Positions 10,129 through 19,592 are shown, counted from the first letter of the stretch. The stretch: DNA of 64,000 nt from Pedobacter ghigonis (GCF_903166585.1 NZ_CAESCM010000002.1:62001-126000); one strand, 5' to 3'. The notes: generated by a model not told the origin, from the letters alone. A program made the numbers and translations.

Positions 10129-11136
10129 TTAAGCATGTATGAAAACAGTTTTAACTGCAGCTTCAAATTCTTGCTCCTCCCGGTAAAGTGCATCGCGGTA
10201 GGGCATAAAGTTCTTAATTTCTTCGTCGTAGTTATTTAAGCAGGTATTTATCGTTTCTATAATTGCATCGATATTATCGTCGGTTTTATGGAAGCGATAT
10301 TTATTCAGGATTGGCATATCCTCATCAAAGGCAGCCGACCCCTCCCGTCCAATAATCATACAGCAACGCATAATACAGGCTTCCCTTGGCATTCTTTCCT
10401 TGCCAGGGTGATAACCAAAATCAACATAAAGTTTTGCCCTGTTCATCCGATCTGCTACTTCTTCTGGAGTTAACCCTTTTAATGCAATCCATTTAAGGTT
10501 AGGGGTTTTGGCTATAATCTTCTGCAAATATTCGCCGTTTTTTACCGGATTATAAATAATGATATTTTCTTTTGCGATCTGATTATCTACCCGCTTAAAG
10601 AACTGGTGGTTCATATAATCGGATATTTGGCCAATTGGTTTTATTCCGGCTTTGGCCAGGTGATCCATAGAAAAATAAGAATGCCCGATATTGGCAACAT
10701 CCATCTGTTTTAGTTTTTCCAAAGTTGCAAACTCGATGGGATTATATAACTTTCTTAACCAATAAGAAGGTTTACGCCTAGTTCTTCTTATTACGGGGGC
10801 CAGCATTTTGTAATAATTGGTAACGCTTAACCACCAGATTACCTTTTTAATATTGCTAAACTCCTTTTTGAAAATAATTTCGGGTGAAGTTTCTGGTAAG
10901 ATCAGGAAATTGGATGCCGAGTTTTCGAGCGCTGTAACGTAAGGAACGTTATAGCCTTTATAAAATGGATGAACCGGATCTTCCTGAGGATTTACAACCG
11001 GAAAATAGTACATTTTCGCGTCCATGCCCATTTTAATAAGCTGATATGCCAATTGATGCAAGGCCTCTGGACCGCCGGTTGCAAAATTCGGTGCACAGAA
11101 AATATATATGGTTGAATCTTTTTTTATTTTAAGCAT
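10129..11136 (-). CDS. Probable GT-B-type glycosyltransferase, unassigned family
   Basis: A 335-residue protein without a textbook motif. It begins STIYIFCAPNFATGGPEALH, reminiscent of the Gly-rich acceptor loop of GT-B enzymes. Its C-terminal half has IIIYNPVKNGEYLQKI and YVDFGYHPGKERMPREA, which fits a GT-B donor domain (a conserved E in a PREA context). No signal peptide or membrane span is seen. Its start overlaps the preceding gene's stop by 8 bp, indicating translational coupling within the glycan operon. I infer a glycosyltransferase from fold-like features and context; a non-catalytic glycan-assembly protein is possible. Confidence 0.6.
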   Translation of the reverse strand: MLKIKKDSTIYIFCAPNFATGGPEALHQLAYQLIKMGMDAKMYYFPVVNPQEDPVHPFYKGYNVPYVTALENSASNFLILPETSPEIIFKKEFSNIKKVIWWLSVTNYYKMLAPVIRRTRRKPSYWLRKLYNPIEFATLEKLKQMDVANIGHSYFSMDHLAKAGIKPIGQISDYMNHQFFKRVDNQIAKENIIIYNPVKNGEYLQKIIAKTPNLKWIALKGLTPEEVADRMNRAKLYVDFGYHPGKERMPREACIMRCCMIIGREGSAAFDEDMPILNKYRFHKTDDNIDAIIETINTCLNNYDEEIKNFMPYRDALYREEQEFEAAVKTVFIHA

Positions 11137-11962
11137 CTTTTTTAACCTCTAGTACATATAATTTCTTTGGCTTAAAGGCTTTATAATACTGCCTGACGAA
11201 AAATTTTATAGGTTGTAAATTATAAAACCAGGCCGTAAACCAATTACCTGATAAATAGTAACGTGTAATGGTTGTCGTCATAAAACGACTTCTAAAAGCG
11301 TGGTTATACTTTTTAATAAATGCCTTTCTCAATCTAAGGAAGGATTCATCAGGATTGCCGTTGCTTTTATGTATGATGTTAAAATCGATTACATAAGCGC
11401 TAAAGCCCAAAACATCGGCTATTAAACATAAATCAGGGCCATACATATGAAAACCTGATAAGTTATGCGAAAGTGCAAGGTTAGCACTGTTTTTAACGAC
11501 CATGAAATTCTCATCAACTGTTTTTGTTTTTAAGGGCAATTTAGGTTCCTTAATTACTTTACCCGATCCCTGCGTGATGTTGGTGGCAATCCATTTAAGG
11601 TTTATGCCCCCGGCATTGGCCAATATAGCCCAATTGGGATCGTTTTGTTCGATCTCGAGGATCCGTTCGGATAAATGTTTCCTGTCGTGATCGTGTATGA
11701 TAATGTCCTGATGGCACAGGATGATGTATTTGCCCTTTGCCTGCTGTAGAAATTCATTTAAGCCCTTAAAAGCTTCAAATCCGGATCCTTCTGTATTATC
11801 GATAAACAAATACTCACAGCCTTTTTCATCAAATCCTTTGCTCAGAAATGAATCTAACATTTCTTCATACTCTGCCTTTCTGGTTACGAGTGTACATATC
11901 GAATATTCGTATTCGTAGGCAGGGGAGGAGATTGATCGGGCTATACTTAAGGCTGTACTCAT
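11129..11962 (-). CDS. Glycosyltransferase-like protein (GT2-type GT-A fold)
   Basis: About 277 residues from the ATG at 11962; an upstream in-frame start at 11992 would overlap the ABC gene, whereas 11962 leaves a 4-bp gap. The core has EYSICTLVTRKAEYEEML, EYLFIDNTEGSGFEAFKGLN and YIILCHQDIIIHDHD, a GT2-like layout in which the usual metal DxD is replaced by HQD. The family resembles putative glycosyltransferases that use QDI/QDV as the metal-site motif. It overlaps the next gene by 8 bp and follows the MsbA-like exporter, so it is part of the glycan operon. Confidence 0.7.
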   Translation of the reverse strand: MSTALSIARSISSPAYEYEYSICTLVTRKAEYEEMLDSFLSKGFDEKGCEYLFIDNTEGSGFEAFKGLNEFLQQAKGKYIILCHQDIIIHDHDRKHLSERILEIEQNDPNWAILANAGGINLKWIATNITQGSGKVIKEPKLPLKTKTVDENFMVVKNSANLALSHNLSGFHMYGPDLCLIADVLGFSAYVIDFNIIHKSNGNPDESFLRLRKAFIKKYNHAFRSRFMTTTITRYYLSGNWFTAWFYNLQPIKFFVRQYYKAFKPKKLYVLEVKKDA

Positions 11963-11966
11963 AGAA

Positions 11967-13787
11967 TTAATCTGTAAAGGCCTGCATATCAATTAAACGT
12001 TTGTATAAACCATTGGTGGCCATTAATTCGTTGTGACTACCCGTTTCTACAACACTGCCTTTATCTATCACAATAATTTTATCAGCGTGCTGTATTGTGC
12101 TTAAGCGATGCGCGATTACAATTGAGGTGCGATTTTTCATTAAATTATTGAGGGCCTCCTGAACCAGTTTTTCCGATTCAGTATCCAATGCAGATGTAGC
12201 CTCATCCAATAGCATAATTGGCGGATTGGCCAATACAGCCCTGGCAATACAAACGCGCTGACGCTGACCACCAGAAAGCCTATTACCGCGGTCGCCTACA
12301 AAAGATTGATAACCATTTTCTGTATTTTCGATAAAATCGTGCGCATTGGCGATTTTTGCTGCGGCTACTACTTCTTCCATCGTAGCATTCGGATTGGCAA
12401 ATGCAATATTGTTAAAAATAGTATCGTTAAACAGAAACGATTCCTGATTTACTGTTCCCATTTGTGCCCTGATGCTTTCAGCGGTAAGGCTTTTATAATC
12501 ATGCCCGTCAATTAAAATGGATCCAGATTTAGGATCGTGGAAACGTGGAATTAAATCCATTAGCGTACTTTTTCCACCTCCTGATGGCCCTACAAGCGCA
12601 ACGGTTTTTCCTTTTTCAATGTCAAAGTTAATTCCATTCAGAATCTGTTTTTCGCCATAACTGAAAGATACATCTTTAAAGTTTATGGCATGGTTAAAGT
12701 CTCCAAGTACTTTTGCATCAGGCGAGTTAACCAGTAACGGTTTGGTATCAATTAAATCTAAAACGCGTTCGCCTGCAGAAATTCCGGAATGAATCCCGCT
12801 AAAAGAATCTGTTAAAGCCTTAATCGGTTGCATTACCTGAGAGAATGTGGCAAGGTAAACTACGAAATCTGCGGCTTCAAGATCACCTTTTCCACTCAAA
12901 ATTAAAGTTCCGCCATATATTAAGATGAAAACAACTACCAGCACGCCCAATGTCTGCGAAACAGGAGAGGCTAATTGTTGTCTTCTGGCCATCTTCCTGT
13001 TTAAATAAGAATAGAATTTATTTTCATCATGAAACTTCTCTTTCATCCTGTTGGTGGCGTTAAAAGCTTTGATAATTTTTATTCCACTAAGTGATTCATC
13101 TAAAAATCCAATCATTTTAGCAAAGGATTCATGCGATTGGGTTGCTTGCTGTTTTAATCGTTTAACTATTTTACTGATAATAAACCCTGAAACCGGGATA
13201 ACAAGCAATGAAAATAATGTTAATTTTAGCGAGATGGAGATTAAAACCGCAACAAAGAAAATAAGCTGGAGTGGTTCTTTAAAAACAACTTGTAAGGTAT
13301 TGGTAACTGTAAATTGAACTACCTGAACATCAGATGCTACCTTCGAAATAATATCGCCTTTACGTTCATTGTTAAAGTAGCCAACTTGTAAATTCATTAC
13401 ATTGTTAAATACTGTTTTTCTTAAGTTTAATAAGGTATGCACACGTAAATCTTCCATGAAACGCTGAGAGAAATACCTAAATAAATTGGATAAGAATACT
13501 GTAGCGACAATAACTATACAGATAATTTGTAGTGCGTGTATTTTGTCATGCGCAATTACCGTATCCATATAATCGTTAAACTTTCCGAGAAAATTTAGTG
13601 AGTCTGTAGCTTTATCAGACTTTAAGTTGGTAACACTTTTGCCCAAAAATAAAGCCTGCATAAGCGGCCCCAGTAAAGTAAACAGAAAGGTATTGAAAAT
13701 AATAGCGAAAAGTGTTGCAATAATATAAGGTATTGCAAATTTTTCTATGGGTTTGGCAAAAGATAATAAACGAAAGTATGTCTTCAT
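11967..13787 (-). CDS. MsbA-like ABC exporter (fused permease and ATPase)
   Basis: A 606-residue half-transporter that should act as a homodimer in the inner membrane. Residues 1-330 hold about six membrane helices. The ATPase domain has Walker A GPSGGGKST (400-408), signature LSGGQRQR, Walker B PIMLLDEATSALD and the H-loop AHRLS. The family includes lipid A flippases and lipid-linked glycan exporters. Its place at the head of a glycosyltransferase run suggests it exports a lipid-linked product of that cluster, but a general lipid A flippase role fits equally. It starts 131 bp after the previous minus-strand gene. Confidence 0.88.
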   Translation of the reverse strand: MKTYFRLLSFAKPIEKFAIPYIIATLFAIIFNTFLFTLLGPLMQALFLGKSVTNLKSDKATDSLNFLGKFNDYMDTVIAHDKIHALQIICIVIVATVFLSNLFRYFSQRFMEDLRVHTLLNLRKTVFNNVMNLQVGYFNNERKGDIISKVASDVQVVQFTVTNTLQVVFKEPLQLIFFVAVLISISLKLTLFSLLVIPVSGFIISKIVKRLKQQATQSHESFAKMIGFLDESLSGIKIIKAFNATNRMKEKFHDENKFYSYLNRKMARRQQLASPVSQTLGVLVVVFILIYGGTLILSGKGDLEAADFVVYLATFSQVMQPIKALTDSFSGIHSGISAGERVLDLIDTKPLLVNSPDAKVLGDFNHAINFKDVSFSYGEKQILNGINFDIEKGKTVALVGPSGGGKSTLMDLIPRFHDPKSGSILIDGHDYKSLTAESIRAQMGTVNQESFLFNDTIFNNIAFANPNATMEEVVAAAKIANAHDFIENTENGYQSFVGDRGNRLSGGQRQRVCIARAVLANPPIMLLDEATSALDTESEKLVQEALNNLMKNRTSIVIAHRLSTIQHADKIIVIDKGSVVETGSHNELMATNGLYKRLIDMQAFTD

Positions 13788-13918
13788 TTTATGTGAAAAA
13801 TGGAATATGTAAAATGGAGGATGATCAGAAACACCTCCAAAAAAATCTAATTAAAACTCAGCAAATGTACGTTTTTCAAAGAGACCTTTGCATAATAAGG
13901 CTTTTAAAGCCGCTAAAA

Positions 13919-14905
13919 TTACAATCGCTTAATTTTCTTGCTGATAATAGATTGGTTAATAATTTTTATCACATCGTCGATTTTTAATAACGATTGGTGT
14001 TTCTGTTTTAGTCTAGCTAATCTTTCCCGGCTTGCCAGAATATGTGGTTTATGTGTTAAATAATCGCGATAGCTGCTCCAAACCCAGGTTTTTCCGGTTA
14101 ATAGTTTTGGAATTAGTTCAGTGAAGATTTGTTGTAGCGGATACAAAGTCTTTCTGGCCCCATGCAGGTGTATGCCTTGAAGGATATACCGGTTACGATA
14201 ATAGATCTTTTTGATGAAATTGGATTTGATCTGCGTTTTAGTGCTTCCGCTAACATGGTGAAAACAGACCGACTGATGTTCATAATAACATTTCCAGCCC
14301 AATTGCCATGCCCGGAGACTTAAATCAAAATCTTCGGAAGAGAAAGGTGAATAAATTTCATCGAAACCACCCAGTTCTTTTAGCTTTTTTGCATCAACTA
14401 AGGCATTGGCACCCGAAAGGTAGGCAGTATAAACTTCTTCGTCAGACTGATTTTCGCTATAATAAAATTTGTTCGCTTTTATTCTGCATCCTCCGTAATA
14501 CAATAAACGGGCGGCATCTTCTATTCTGGTTTCATCAAAACTCATGATGCGGGCCATTACCCCAAAAGTATCTGGCTTGCTAAAATACTTCCATTGATGT
14601 TCAAAATAATCTGGAGTAAGTTTAACGTCGGAGTTTAGCAATAAGATTAATTCATATTTCGCTTCGCGTATGCCGTGGTTGCATGTATAAGAAAAACCTC
14701 TGTTCTTATCGTTAACGAGTAGCTTTACCTGCTGATAATTCGTACTGATAAATGAAAGGCTATCGTCCTTAGAGCCATCGTCGATAACAATAACTTCAAA
14801 TTCGATTCGGGCATTTTGGGCCGCTGTAAAAACCGAAGGCAGGTACTTTTCGAGCAGGTGCTTGCCATTATAATTGGGGATGACGATGGAAACGCTTTTC
14901 TGCAT
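13919..14905 (-). CDS. Glycosyltransferase family 2 (rhamnosyltransferase-like)
   Basis: A 328-residue GT-A enzyme: VSIVIPNYNGKHLLEKYLPS, EVIVIDDGSKDDS, LLLNSDVKLTPDYFE (metal site NSDV) and GGFDEIYSPFSSEDFDLSLR with the ED catalytic-base region. This layout is typical of GT2 enzymes related to rhamnosyltransferases and N-acetylglucosaminyl-diphosphoundecaprenol transferases. Its start codon directly abuts the stop codon of the gene at 14906-15784, so the two are one operon. Confidence 0.88.
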   Translation of the reverse strand: MQKSVSIVIPNYNGKHLLEKYLPSVFTAAQNARIEFEVIVIDDGSKDDSLSFISTNYQQVKLLVNDKNRGFSYTCNHGIREAKYELILLLNSDVKLTPDYFEHQWKYFSKPDTFGVMARIMSFDETRIEDAARLLYYGGCRIKANKFYYSENQSDEEVYTAYLSGANALVDAKKLKELGGFDEIYSPFSSEDFDLSLRAWQLGWKCYYEHQSVCFHHVSGSTKTQIKSNFIKKIYYRNRYILQGIHLHGARKTLYPLQQIFTELIPKLLTGKTWVWSSYRDYLTHKPHILASRERLARLKQKHQSLLKIDDVIKIINQSIISKKIKRL

Positions 14906-15784
14906 CTACTTAACAATTTTATAGTTCCGGTATTCGAACAGGCGCAACCCGGTTAGGTCTTCAATTTTTTGCAGCACTTTTCTCCTGAAATTCATTTTTG
15001 GCGTTTCTTTGGTCAGGTCTTTATCGAATTTCCAGTTTGCTGCTGCAATTCTTGATTGCATTACTTTTGGATGGCTTCCTTTAAAATGAACCAACCGATC
15101 GGCATTGTGCATGTCATAAGTATCCTGAACGGGATAATTTTCTTCAATCCACTCTGGTGTTTGATAAAACTGATTAAAGTTACGAACCTTGCCCTGCAAG
15201 CCTTTTGGCGGTTTTACCCAACCATAGTGATAAATGTAAGCATCAATTAATTTAACCTTTAACTTTCTATCGTTAATCCTGAAACCCTGGGCATCGCGAT
15301 AAGAACGCACTCCAGGAAGGTTTTTGATTATCCGAACCTCCCTTCTATACCATCTTCTCGATTCGGCCAGGTAATCATAAGAAGCGTAAAAGTGTTTATA
15401 TTTTAAAAGAAGGGCCTCAACATTTGGATTGTTGAGCTCCTGCTCCATTTCCTTTTTAATCAGTTGTAAGTATTCTTCATGAATGGCTTCATCTCCCTGA
15501 ATATAGATCATCCAATCAGTATCTGCAGGGATTTGAGCAAGTGCTTTATTGGTTTCATCGGCAAAAACACGTCCGCCTTCGCGTATGCTATCATCCCAAA
15601 CGGTATCAATTGTTCTGATCTTTTCGGGGTCGATCTGTTTAACCATTTCAGCAGTTTCATCGGTAGAATTTCCTAGGGCAACAATAAAATCATCGCACAA
15701 AGGGAGTACAGAAAGTATAGCTTCTCTTGCTGGGTAATCGTTAACAATAGCATTTCGTAAAAAGGTAAAGCCGGTTACTTTCAT
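14906..15784 (-). CDS. Glycosyltransferase family 2-like protein
   Basis: A 292-residue protein beginning MKVTGFTFLRNAIVNDYPAR, with DDFIVALGNSTDETAEMV and MIYIQGDEAIHEEYL. GNSTD and QGDE fill the places of the usual DDGSTD and DxD motifs, a pattern seen in a Bacteroidota subgroup of GT2-like proteins. It is the first gene of the minus-strand run and is preceded by a -7-like element at 15837-15844. It diverges from meaB. Confidence 0.75.
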   Translation of the reverse strand: MKVTGFTFLRNAIVNDYPAREAILSVLPLCDDFIVALGNSTDETAEMVKQIDPEKIRTIDTVWDDSIREGGRVFADETNKALAQIPADTDWMIYIQGDEAIHEEYLQLIKKEMEQELNNPNVEALLLKYKHFYASYDYLAESRRWYRREVRIIKNLPGVRSYRDAQGFRINDRKLKVKLIDAYIYHYGWVKPPKGLQGKVRNFNQFYQTPEWIEENYPVQDTYDMHNADRLVHFKGSHPKVMQSRIAAANWKFDKDLTKETPKMNFRRKVLQKIEDLTGLRLFEYRNYKIVK

Positions 15785-15836
15785 TCAGTTTTGTTGTTGA
15801 TGGCCTTTTGTGGCTAATAATTTTTGTTTATTTGTA

Positions 15837-15844
15837 CAAAGATA
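15837..15844 (-). promoter_or_regulatory. Bacteroidota-type -7 element for the glycan genes
   Basis: On the minus strand this reads TATCTTTG, an exact match to TAnnTTTG, 53 bp before the start at 15784. No clear -33 TTTG was seen at the expected spacing, so only the -7 half is supported. It lies inside the gap shared with meaB. Confidence 0.45.
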
Positions 15845-15853
15845 GTTTTATTG

Positions 15854-16750
15854 ATGAATACGCATCTATCCATTTTAAACGAAGTAAAGGCTGGCAATTA
15901 CCGGATTCTGGCAAGGGCTTTAACCCTTGTTGAGAATGATATTGAGCCATCGGCTGCGATTTTAAAAGGTTTGGATAGTCATGTTAGTGTTCCTGTTTTG
16001 GGTATTACAGGCCCTCCCGGAGCCGGTAAAAGTACTTTGGTGAATGCCATTACCAACCATTTTACTACTGCGGGGAAGCGCATTGCCATATTGGCCATTG
16101 ATCCTACTTCTCCGTTTAATTTCGGCTCTTTACTTGGCGATCGCATCAGGATGGCAAGCCAGTTTAATAAGCCTAATGTATTTATCCGTTCGCTGGCTAC
16201 ACGCGGAGCACTGGGTGGGATTTCTGCAAAAACCATTGAGATGGTAGATGTTTTAAAGGCTTCGAATTTTGACCTGATCATTATTGAAACTGTTGGTGTG
16301 GGACAATCGGAAGTAGAGATTGCCGGCCTGGCCGATAAAACTGTTGTAGTACTGGTGCCCGAATCGGGAGATGAAGTTCAGAACATCAAATCAGGACTAA
16401 TGGAAATTGCAGATTGTTTTGTGGTTAATAAAGCTGATCGGGAAGGAGCCGATACTTTTGCAAATAATTTGAAGAAAGTAGTGCATCAGGGCATTAAAAC
16501 AATCCCGGTTTTAAAAACTGTTGCCGATAAAAATACGGGTATTGATGCTTTATGTGAATGGATAGCGCAACCGACAATTTTTGACAATAATAAAAGAGCA
16601 CTCTTATTCGCAGAAAAAGCCTGGAAAATTATTCAGCATCAAAAAATGCAGCATATAGATAAAGTAAGGCTGCTTGAAAAAATCCAGGCAGCCTTATTAC
16701 AAGGTGATTTTAATATTTATCGCTTTGCAGATAGCTTTAACAAGGGTTAA
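15854..16750 (+). CDS. meaB: Methylmalonyl-CoA mutase-associated GTPase MeaB (ArgK family)
   Basis: A G3E-family GTPase that protects and reloads the B12-dependent methylmalonyl-CoA mutase. The 298 residues carry the P-loop GPPGAGKST, LAIDPTSPFNFGSLLGDRIRM, the switch region ETVGVGQSE and the base-recognition motif NKADREGAD, all diagnostic of MeaB/ArgK. I choose ATG 15854 (MNTHLSILNEV); the frame is open upstream to 15824 but that adds ten atypical residues and leaves almost no space after the divergent promoter. The mutase genes are not in this window. It converges on the aminopeptidase gene with a 40-bp gap. Confidence 0.93.
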   Translation: MNTHLSILNEVKAGNYRILARALTLVENDIEPSAAILKGLDSHVSVPVLGITGPPGAGKSTLVNAITNHFTTAGKRIAILAIDPTSPFNFGSLLGDRIRMASQFNKPNVFIRSLATRGALGGISAKTIEMVDVLKASNFDLIIIETVGVGQSEVEIAGLADKTVVVLVPESGDEVQNIKSGLMEIADCFVVNKADREGADTFANNLKKVVHQGIKTIPVLKTVADKNTGIDALCEWIAQPTIFDNNKRALLFAEKAWKIIQHQKMQHIDKVRLLEKIQAALLQGDFNIYRFADSFNKG

Positions 16751-16790
16751 CTTGGAAAGGTAAACTGTTAACTAAAAACTGCGAACTGAA

Positions 16791-18080
16791 TTAACTGTTC
16801 ATAATATCTTCTATCTCTTCTGCTTCGAGCGGAATATCGGCCATTAAATCTATATTCCCGTTGGCTGTAATGAGGATGTTGTTTTCTAAACGGATACCTA
16901 AACCTTCTTCGGGGATGTAGATGCCTGGTTCAACAGTTAATATATTTCCTGCAGCAAATGGTGTATATCTGCCAGCAAAATCGTGTACATCGATACCCAG
17001 GTGGTGTGAAGTACCATGCATGAAGTATTTTTTGTAAGCCGGCCATGCAGGGTTTTGGTTTTTTACTTCTTCAGCAGTAATTAATCCCAGTTTAATCAGT
17101 TGTTGTGTCATAATTTCCCCAACCTGTTCGTGGTAATTATTCCATACTATTCCTTCACCAATTAAATTAACAGACGCTTTCATTACCTGTAAAACCGCAT
17201 TATAAACCTCTTTTTGTCGTTTGGTAAAATGACCGTTAACCGGAATCGACCGGCTCATATCTGCATTATAATTTGCGTATTCTGCGCCAAAATCAAAAAG
17301 AATTACATCTCCATCTTTGCAGGTTTGGTTATTGTCGTTATAGTGAAGGATATTGGCATTATGGCCGGAAGCGATAATAGGAGTATAAGCATGCCCAGTG
17401 CCTCCCTGGCGAATAAATTCGTGGATAATTTCTGCCTCGATTTCATATTCCTTTACGCCGGGTTTTGTAAATTTCAACACCCTTACGAAGGCATCGCGGG
17501 TTATTCCACATGCTTTTTTGGTAAGCTCAATTTCTACATCAGATTTAACTGCCCTTAGTCCTCTCATAATCGGTGCCGAACGCTCAAAATGATGCAGCGG
17601 ATATTTCGATTTTATTTTTTCAATGAAACGCAAATCGCGATATGGCACTTCTGGCGAATAGCGGTCATTTTCATTTGTGTTTAAATAAATATGATCGGCA
17701 TAGTTAACAATACTGTGTAAAATGTTGTCAAAATCTTCCAGCCAGTAAATAGCCTGGATGCCGGATGCAGCTTTAGCCTGCTCTTTGGTATACTTGTATC
17801 CTTCCCATACTTTAATATGGTCGTTGGTCTGTCTTAAAAACAGGACTTCCCTGTACAAAGGATTAGGACAATCGGGGTATAACAACAATATTGTCTGCTC
17901 CTGATCAATTCCAGATAAATAAAATAAATCAGGATTTTGCTTAAAAACAAAGTTCTGATCGCCGCTTCTGGGAAATTCATCACTAGCGTTGAATATAGCT
18001 AACGAATTGTTTTTTAAGTGTTTATTGAAGTTTTTTCTGTTTAAAATAAATAAAGACTGATCAATAGTAGGATATTTCAT
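16791..18080 (-). CDS. pepP: Xaa-Pro aminopeptidase (aminopeptidase P, M24B)
   Basis: A 429-residue two-metal peptidase that removes an N-terminal residue preceding proline. The N-terminal creatinase-like domain (about 1-170) is followed by the pita-bread fold with the metal ligands visible in order: Asp in FDFGAEYANY and in NADMSRS, His in HGTSHHLGIDVHD, Glu in TVEPGIYIP and Glu in GIRLENNILI. No signal peptide is present, so it is cytoplasmic. It is transcribed away from the ompA-like gene, with a -7-like element at 18110-18117. Confidence 0.92.
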   Translation of the reverse strand: MKYPTIDQSLFILNRKNFNKHLKNNSLAIFNASDEFPRSGDQNFVFKQNPDLFYLSGIDQEQTILLLYPDCPNPLYREVLFLRQTNDHIKVWEGYKYTKEQAKAASGIQAIYWLEDFDNILHSIVNYADHIYLNTNENDRYSPEVPYRDLRFIEKIKSKYPLHHFERSAPIMRGLRAVKSDVEIELTKKACGITRDAFVRVLKFTKPGVKEYEIEAEIIHEFIRQGGTGHAYTPIIASGHNANILHYNDNNQTCKDGDVILFDFGAEYANYNADMSRSIPVNGHFTKRQKEVYNAVLQVMKASVNLIGEGIVWNNYHEQVGEIMTQQLIKLGLITAEEVKNQNPAWPAYKKYFMHGTSHHLGIDVHDFAGRYTPFAAGNILTVEPGIYIPEEGLGIRLENNILITANGNIDLMADIPLEAEEIEDIMNS

Positions 18081-18109
18081 GAAATTGGTATTTTTATACT
18101 GGAAACGGC

Positions 18110-18117
18110 CAAATGTA
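18110..18117 (-). promoter_or_regulatory. -7 element upstream of the aminopeptidase gene
   Basis: On the minus strand it reads TACATTTG, matching TAnnTTTG, 30 bp before the start codon at 18080. No good -33 box is seen, so support is partial. Confidence 0.45.
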
Positions 18118-18165
18118 AGAAAATCATCATTGACTGTGAAGTTTGGAACGGAGTTTGTATAAAAG

Positions 18166-18195
18166 TTTGAAAATTTAAAATTTTGTTTAATTTTG
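18166..18195 (+). promoter_or_regulatory. Promoter of the ompA-like gene
   Basis: TTTG at 18166-18169 and TAATTTTG at 18188-18195 match the Bacteroidota -33 / -7 consensus with an 18-bp spacer. Initiation near 18200 would give a leader of about 50 nt that is rich in A just before the ATG, as in highly translated genes of this phylum. Confidence 0.75.
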
Positions 18196-18251
18196 CGATT
18201 ACTAAAAAATTAATCAATTAAATTGTTTAACCCTTAAAAAAGAAAAAGATT

Positions 18252-19592
18252 ATGAATTATTCTACTTTAAAGAAAAGTGTTGCGCTTTCTTTAGTGGCAT
18301 TAACAGGAGTTGCTTCTCTTGCTGTCGCTCAAGATGCTCCTGCAACCTCTTCTGCTGTCAAGGTATTTGGCGGTAGAGGTCAGTACAGAACTTGGTCTAT
18401 CGGTGTACACGGTGGTGTTTTAATGCCAGTTGTAGCTATCGGTGGTTCTAACGACTTCAACAAATGGGATGCTAACTTAGGTTACGGTTTAAATATCCGT
18501 AAACAACTAGGTCACTCTTTCGGTTTAGAATTAAACGGAACTCGTGGTAAACTTTCAGGTAACAACGACGGTATCACTTCAACAGTTAAAGAATTCGAAA
18601 CTCAATTACAATATGCAGTAGATTTACGTGGTGTTGTAAACTTAGGTTCTATCGATTTCTTACGTCGTGAAAACTCTGTAGGTTTCTTCTTAACAGCTGG
18701 TGCTGGTATGTTGGCTTACGCTCCTAAAGTAACTACTACTTCAGGTGTAATCGACTGGAAAGGTAAAGCTACTGGTCCTGCTGATGACAAACACGATGCT
18801 AAAGACTACGTAAAAGGTTTCTATATTCCAGTTGGTGCTGGTGTTAAATTCAAAGTTTCTGAGCGTGTTAACTTTAACTTAGGTTACACTATGAACTTTG
18901 TTGATGCTGATAACTTAGATGGAGTTTATGCAAAAGGTCAAACTAAAGATAAATTCTCTTACGGTTACGCTGGTTTAGAATTCTCTTTAGGTTCTTCTGC
19001 AAAACCAAGCTTAGAGTGGACTAACCCATTAGCTACTATGTACGATGAGTTAAAAGATCCAACTTTACGTCAAGAAGTTGAAGCATTGAAAAACCGTGTT
19101 TCTGCTGTTGAGAAATCTGTTGAAGATTTGAAAAAAGATACTGACGGTGACGGTGTTGCTGATCAATTCGATAAATGCCCAGGTACTCCTGCTGGTACTG
19201 CTGTTGATGGTTCAGGTTGTCCTCTTCCAAAACCAGCTCCAGTTGAAACTCCTGCATCTAACGTAACTGGTTTTGAGAAAATCGGTTTCGATTTCAACTC
19301 TTCAGTTTTAAAAACTGAGTCTTACCCTACTTTAGATAAATTATCTTCAGTGTTACGTGAAAACGGTGGTAAAGTAACTGTAAATGGTTACGCTTCAAGC
19401 GAAGGTACTGCTGCATATAACTTGAAATTATCTAAAGACAGAGCTAACTCTGTTAAAACTTACTTAGTAAACTCTGGCGTTAACGCTAGTCAAGTTGCTA
19501 CTAAAGGTAATGGCGAAGCTAACCCAATTGCTTCTAACGATACTGAAGAAGGTCGTATCCAAAACCGTCGTGTTGAAACTGCTAGAAACTAG
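18252..19592 (+). CDS. OmpA family outer membrane protein
   Basis: A 446-residue outer membrane protein that links the outer membrane to peptidoglycan. A signal peptide (about 1-26, ending ASLAVAQ) leads into an N-terminal beta-barrel (about 30-245), a short coiled segment (about 265-295), a calcium-binding thrombospondin type 3-like motif DTDGDGVADQFDKCPG, a Pro-rich hinge, and a C-terminal OmpA domain with FDFNSSVLK and the peptidoglycan contact region NRRVE. Codon choice is markedly skewed to TTA, GGT, CGT, AAC and GCT compared with neighbours, indicating very high expression. It has its own promoter and a strong terminator, so it is monocistronic. Confidence 0.93.
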   Translation: MNYSTLKKSVALSLVALTGVASLAVAQDAPATSSAVKVFGGRGQYRTWSIGVHGGVLMPVVAIGGSNDFNKWDANLGYGLNIRKQLGHSFGLELNGTRGKLSGNNDGITSTVKEFETQLQYAVDLRGVVNLGSIDFLRRENSVGFFLTAGAGMLAYAPKVTTTSGVIDWKGKATGPADDKHDAKDYVKGFYIPVGAGVKFKVSERVNFNLGYTMNFVDADNLDGVYAKGQTKDKFSYGYAGLEFSLGSSAKPSLEWTNPLATMYDELKDPTLRQEVEALKNRVSAVEKSVEDLKKDTDGDGVADQFDKCPGTPAGTAVDGSGCPLPKPAPVETPASNVTGFEKIGFDFNSSVLKTESYPTLDKLSSVLRENGGKVTVNGYASSEGTAAYNLKLSKDRANSVKTYLVNSGVNASQVATKGNGEANPIASNDTEEGRIQNRRVETARN

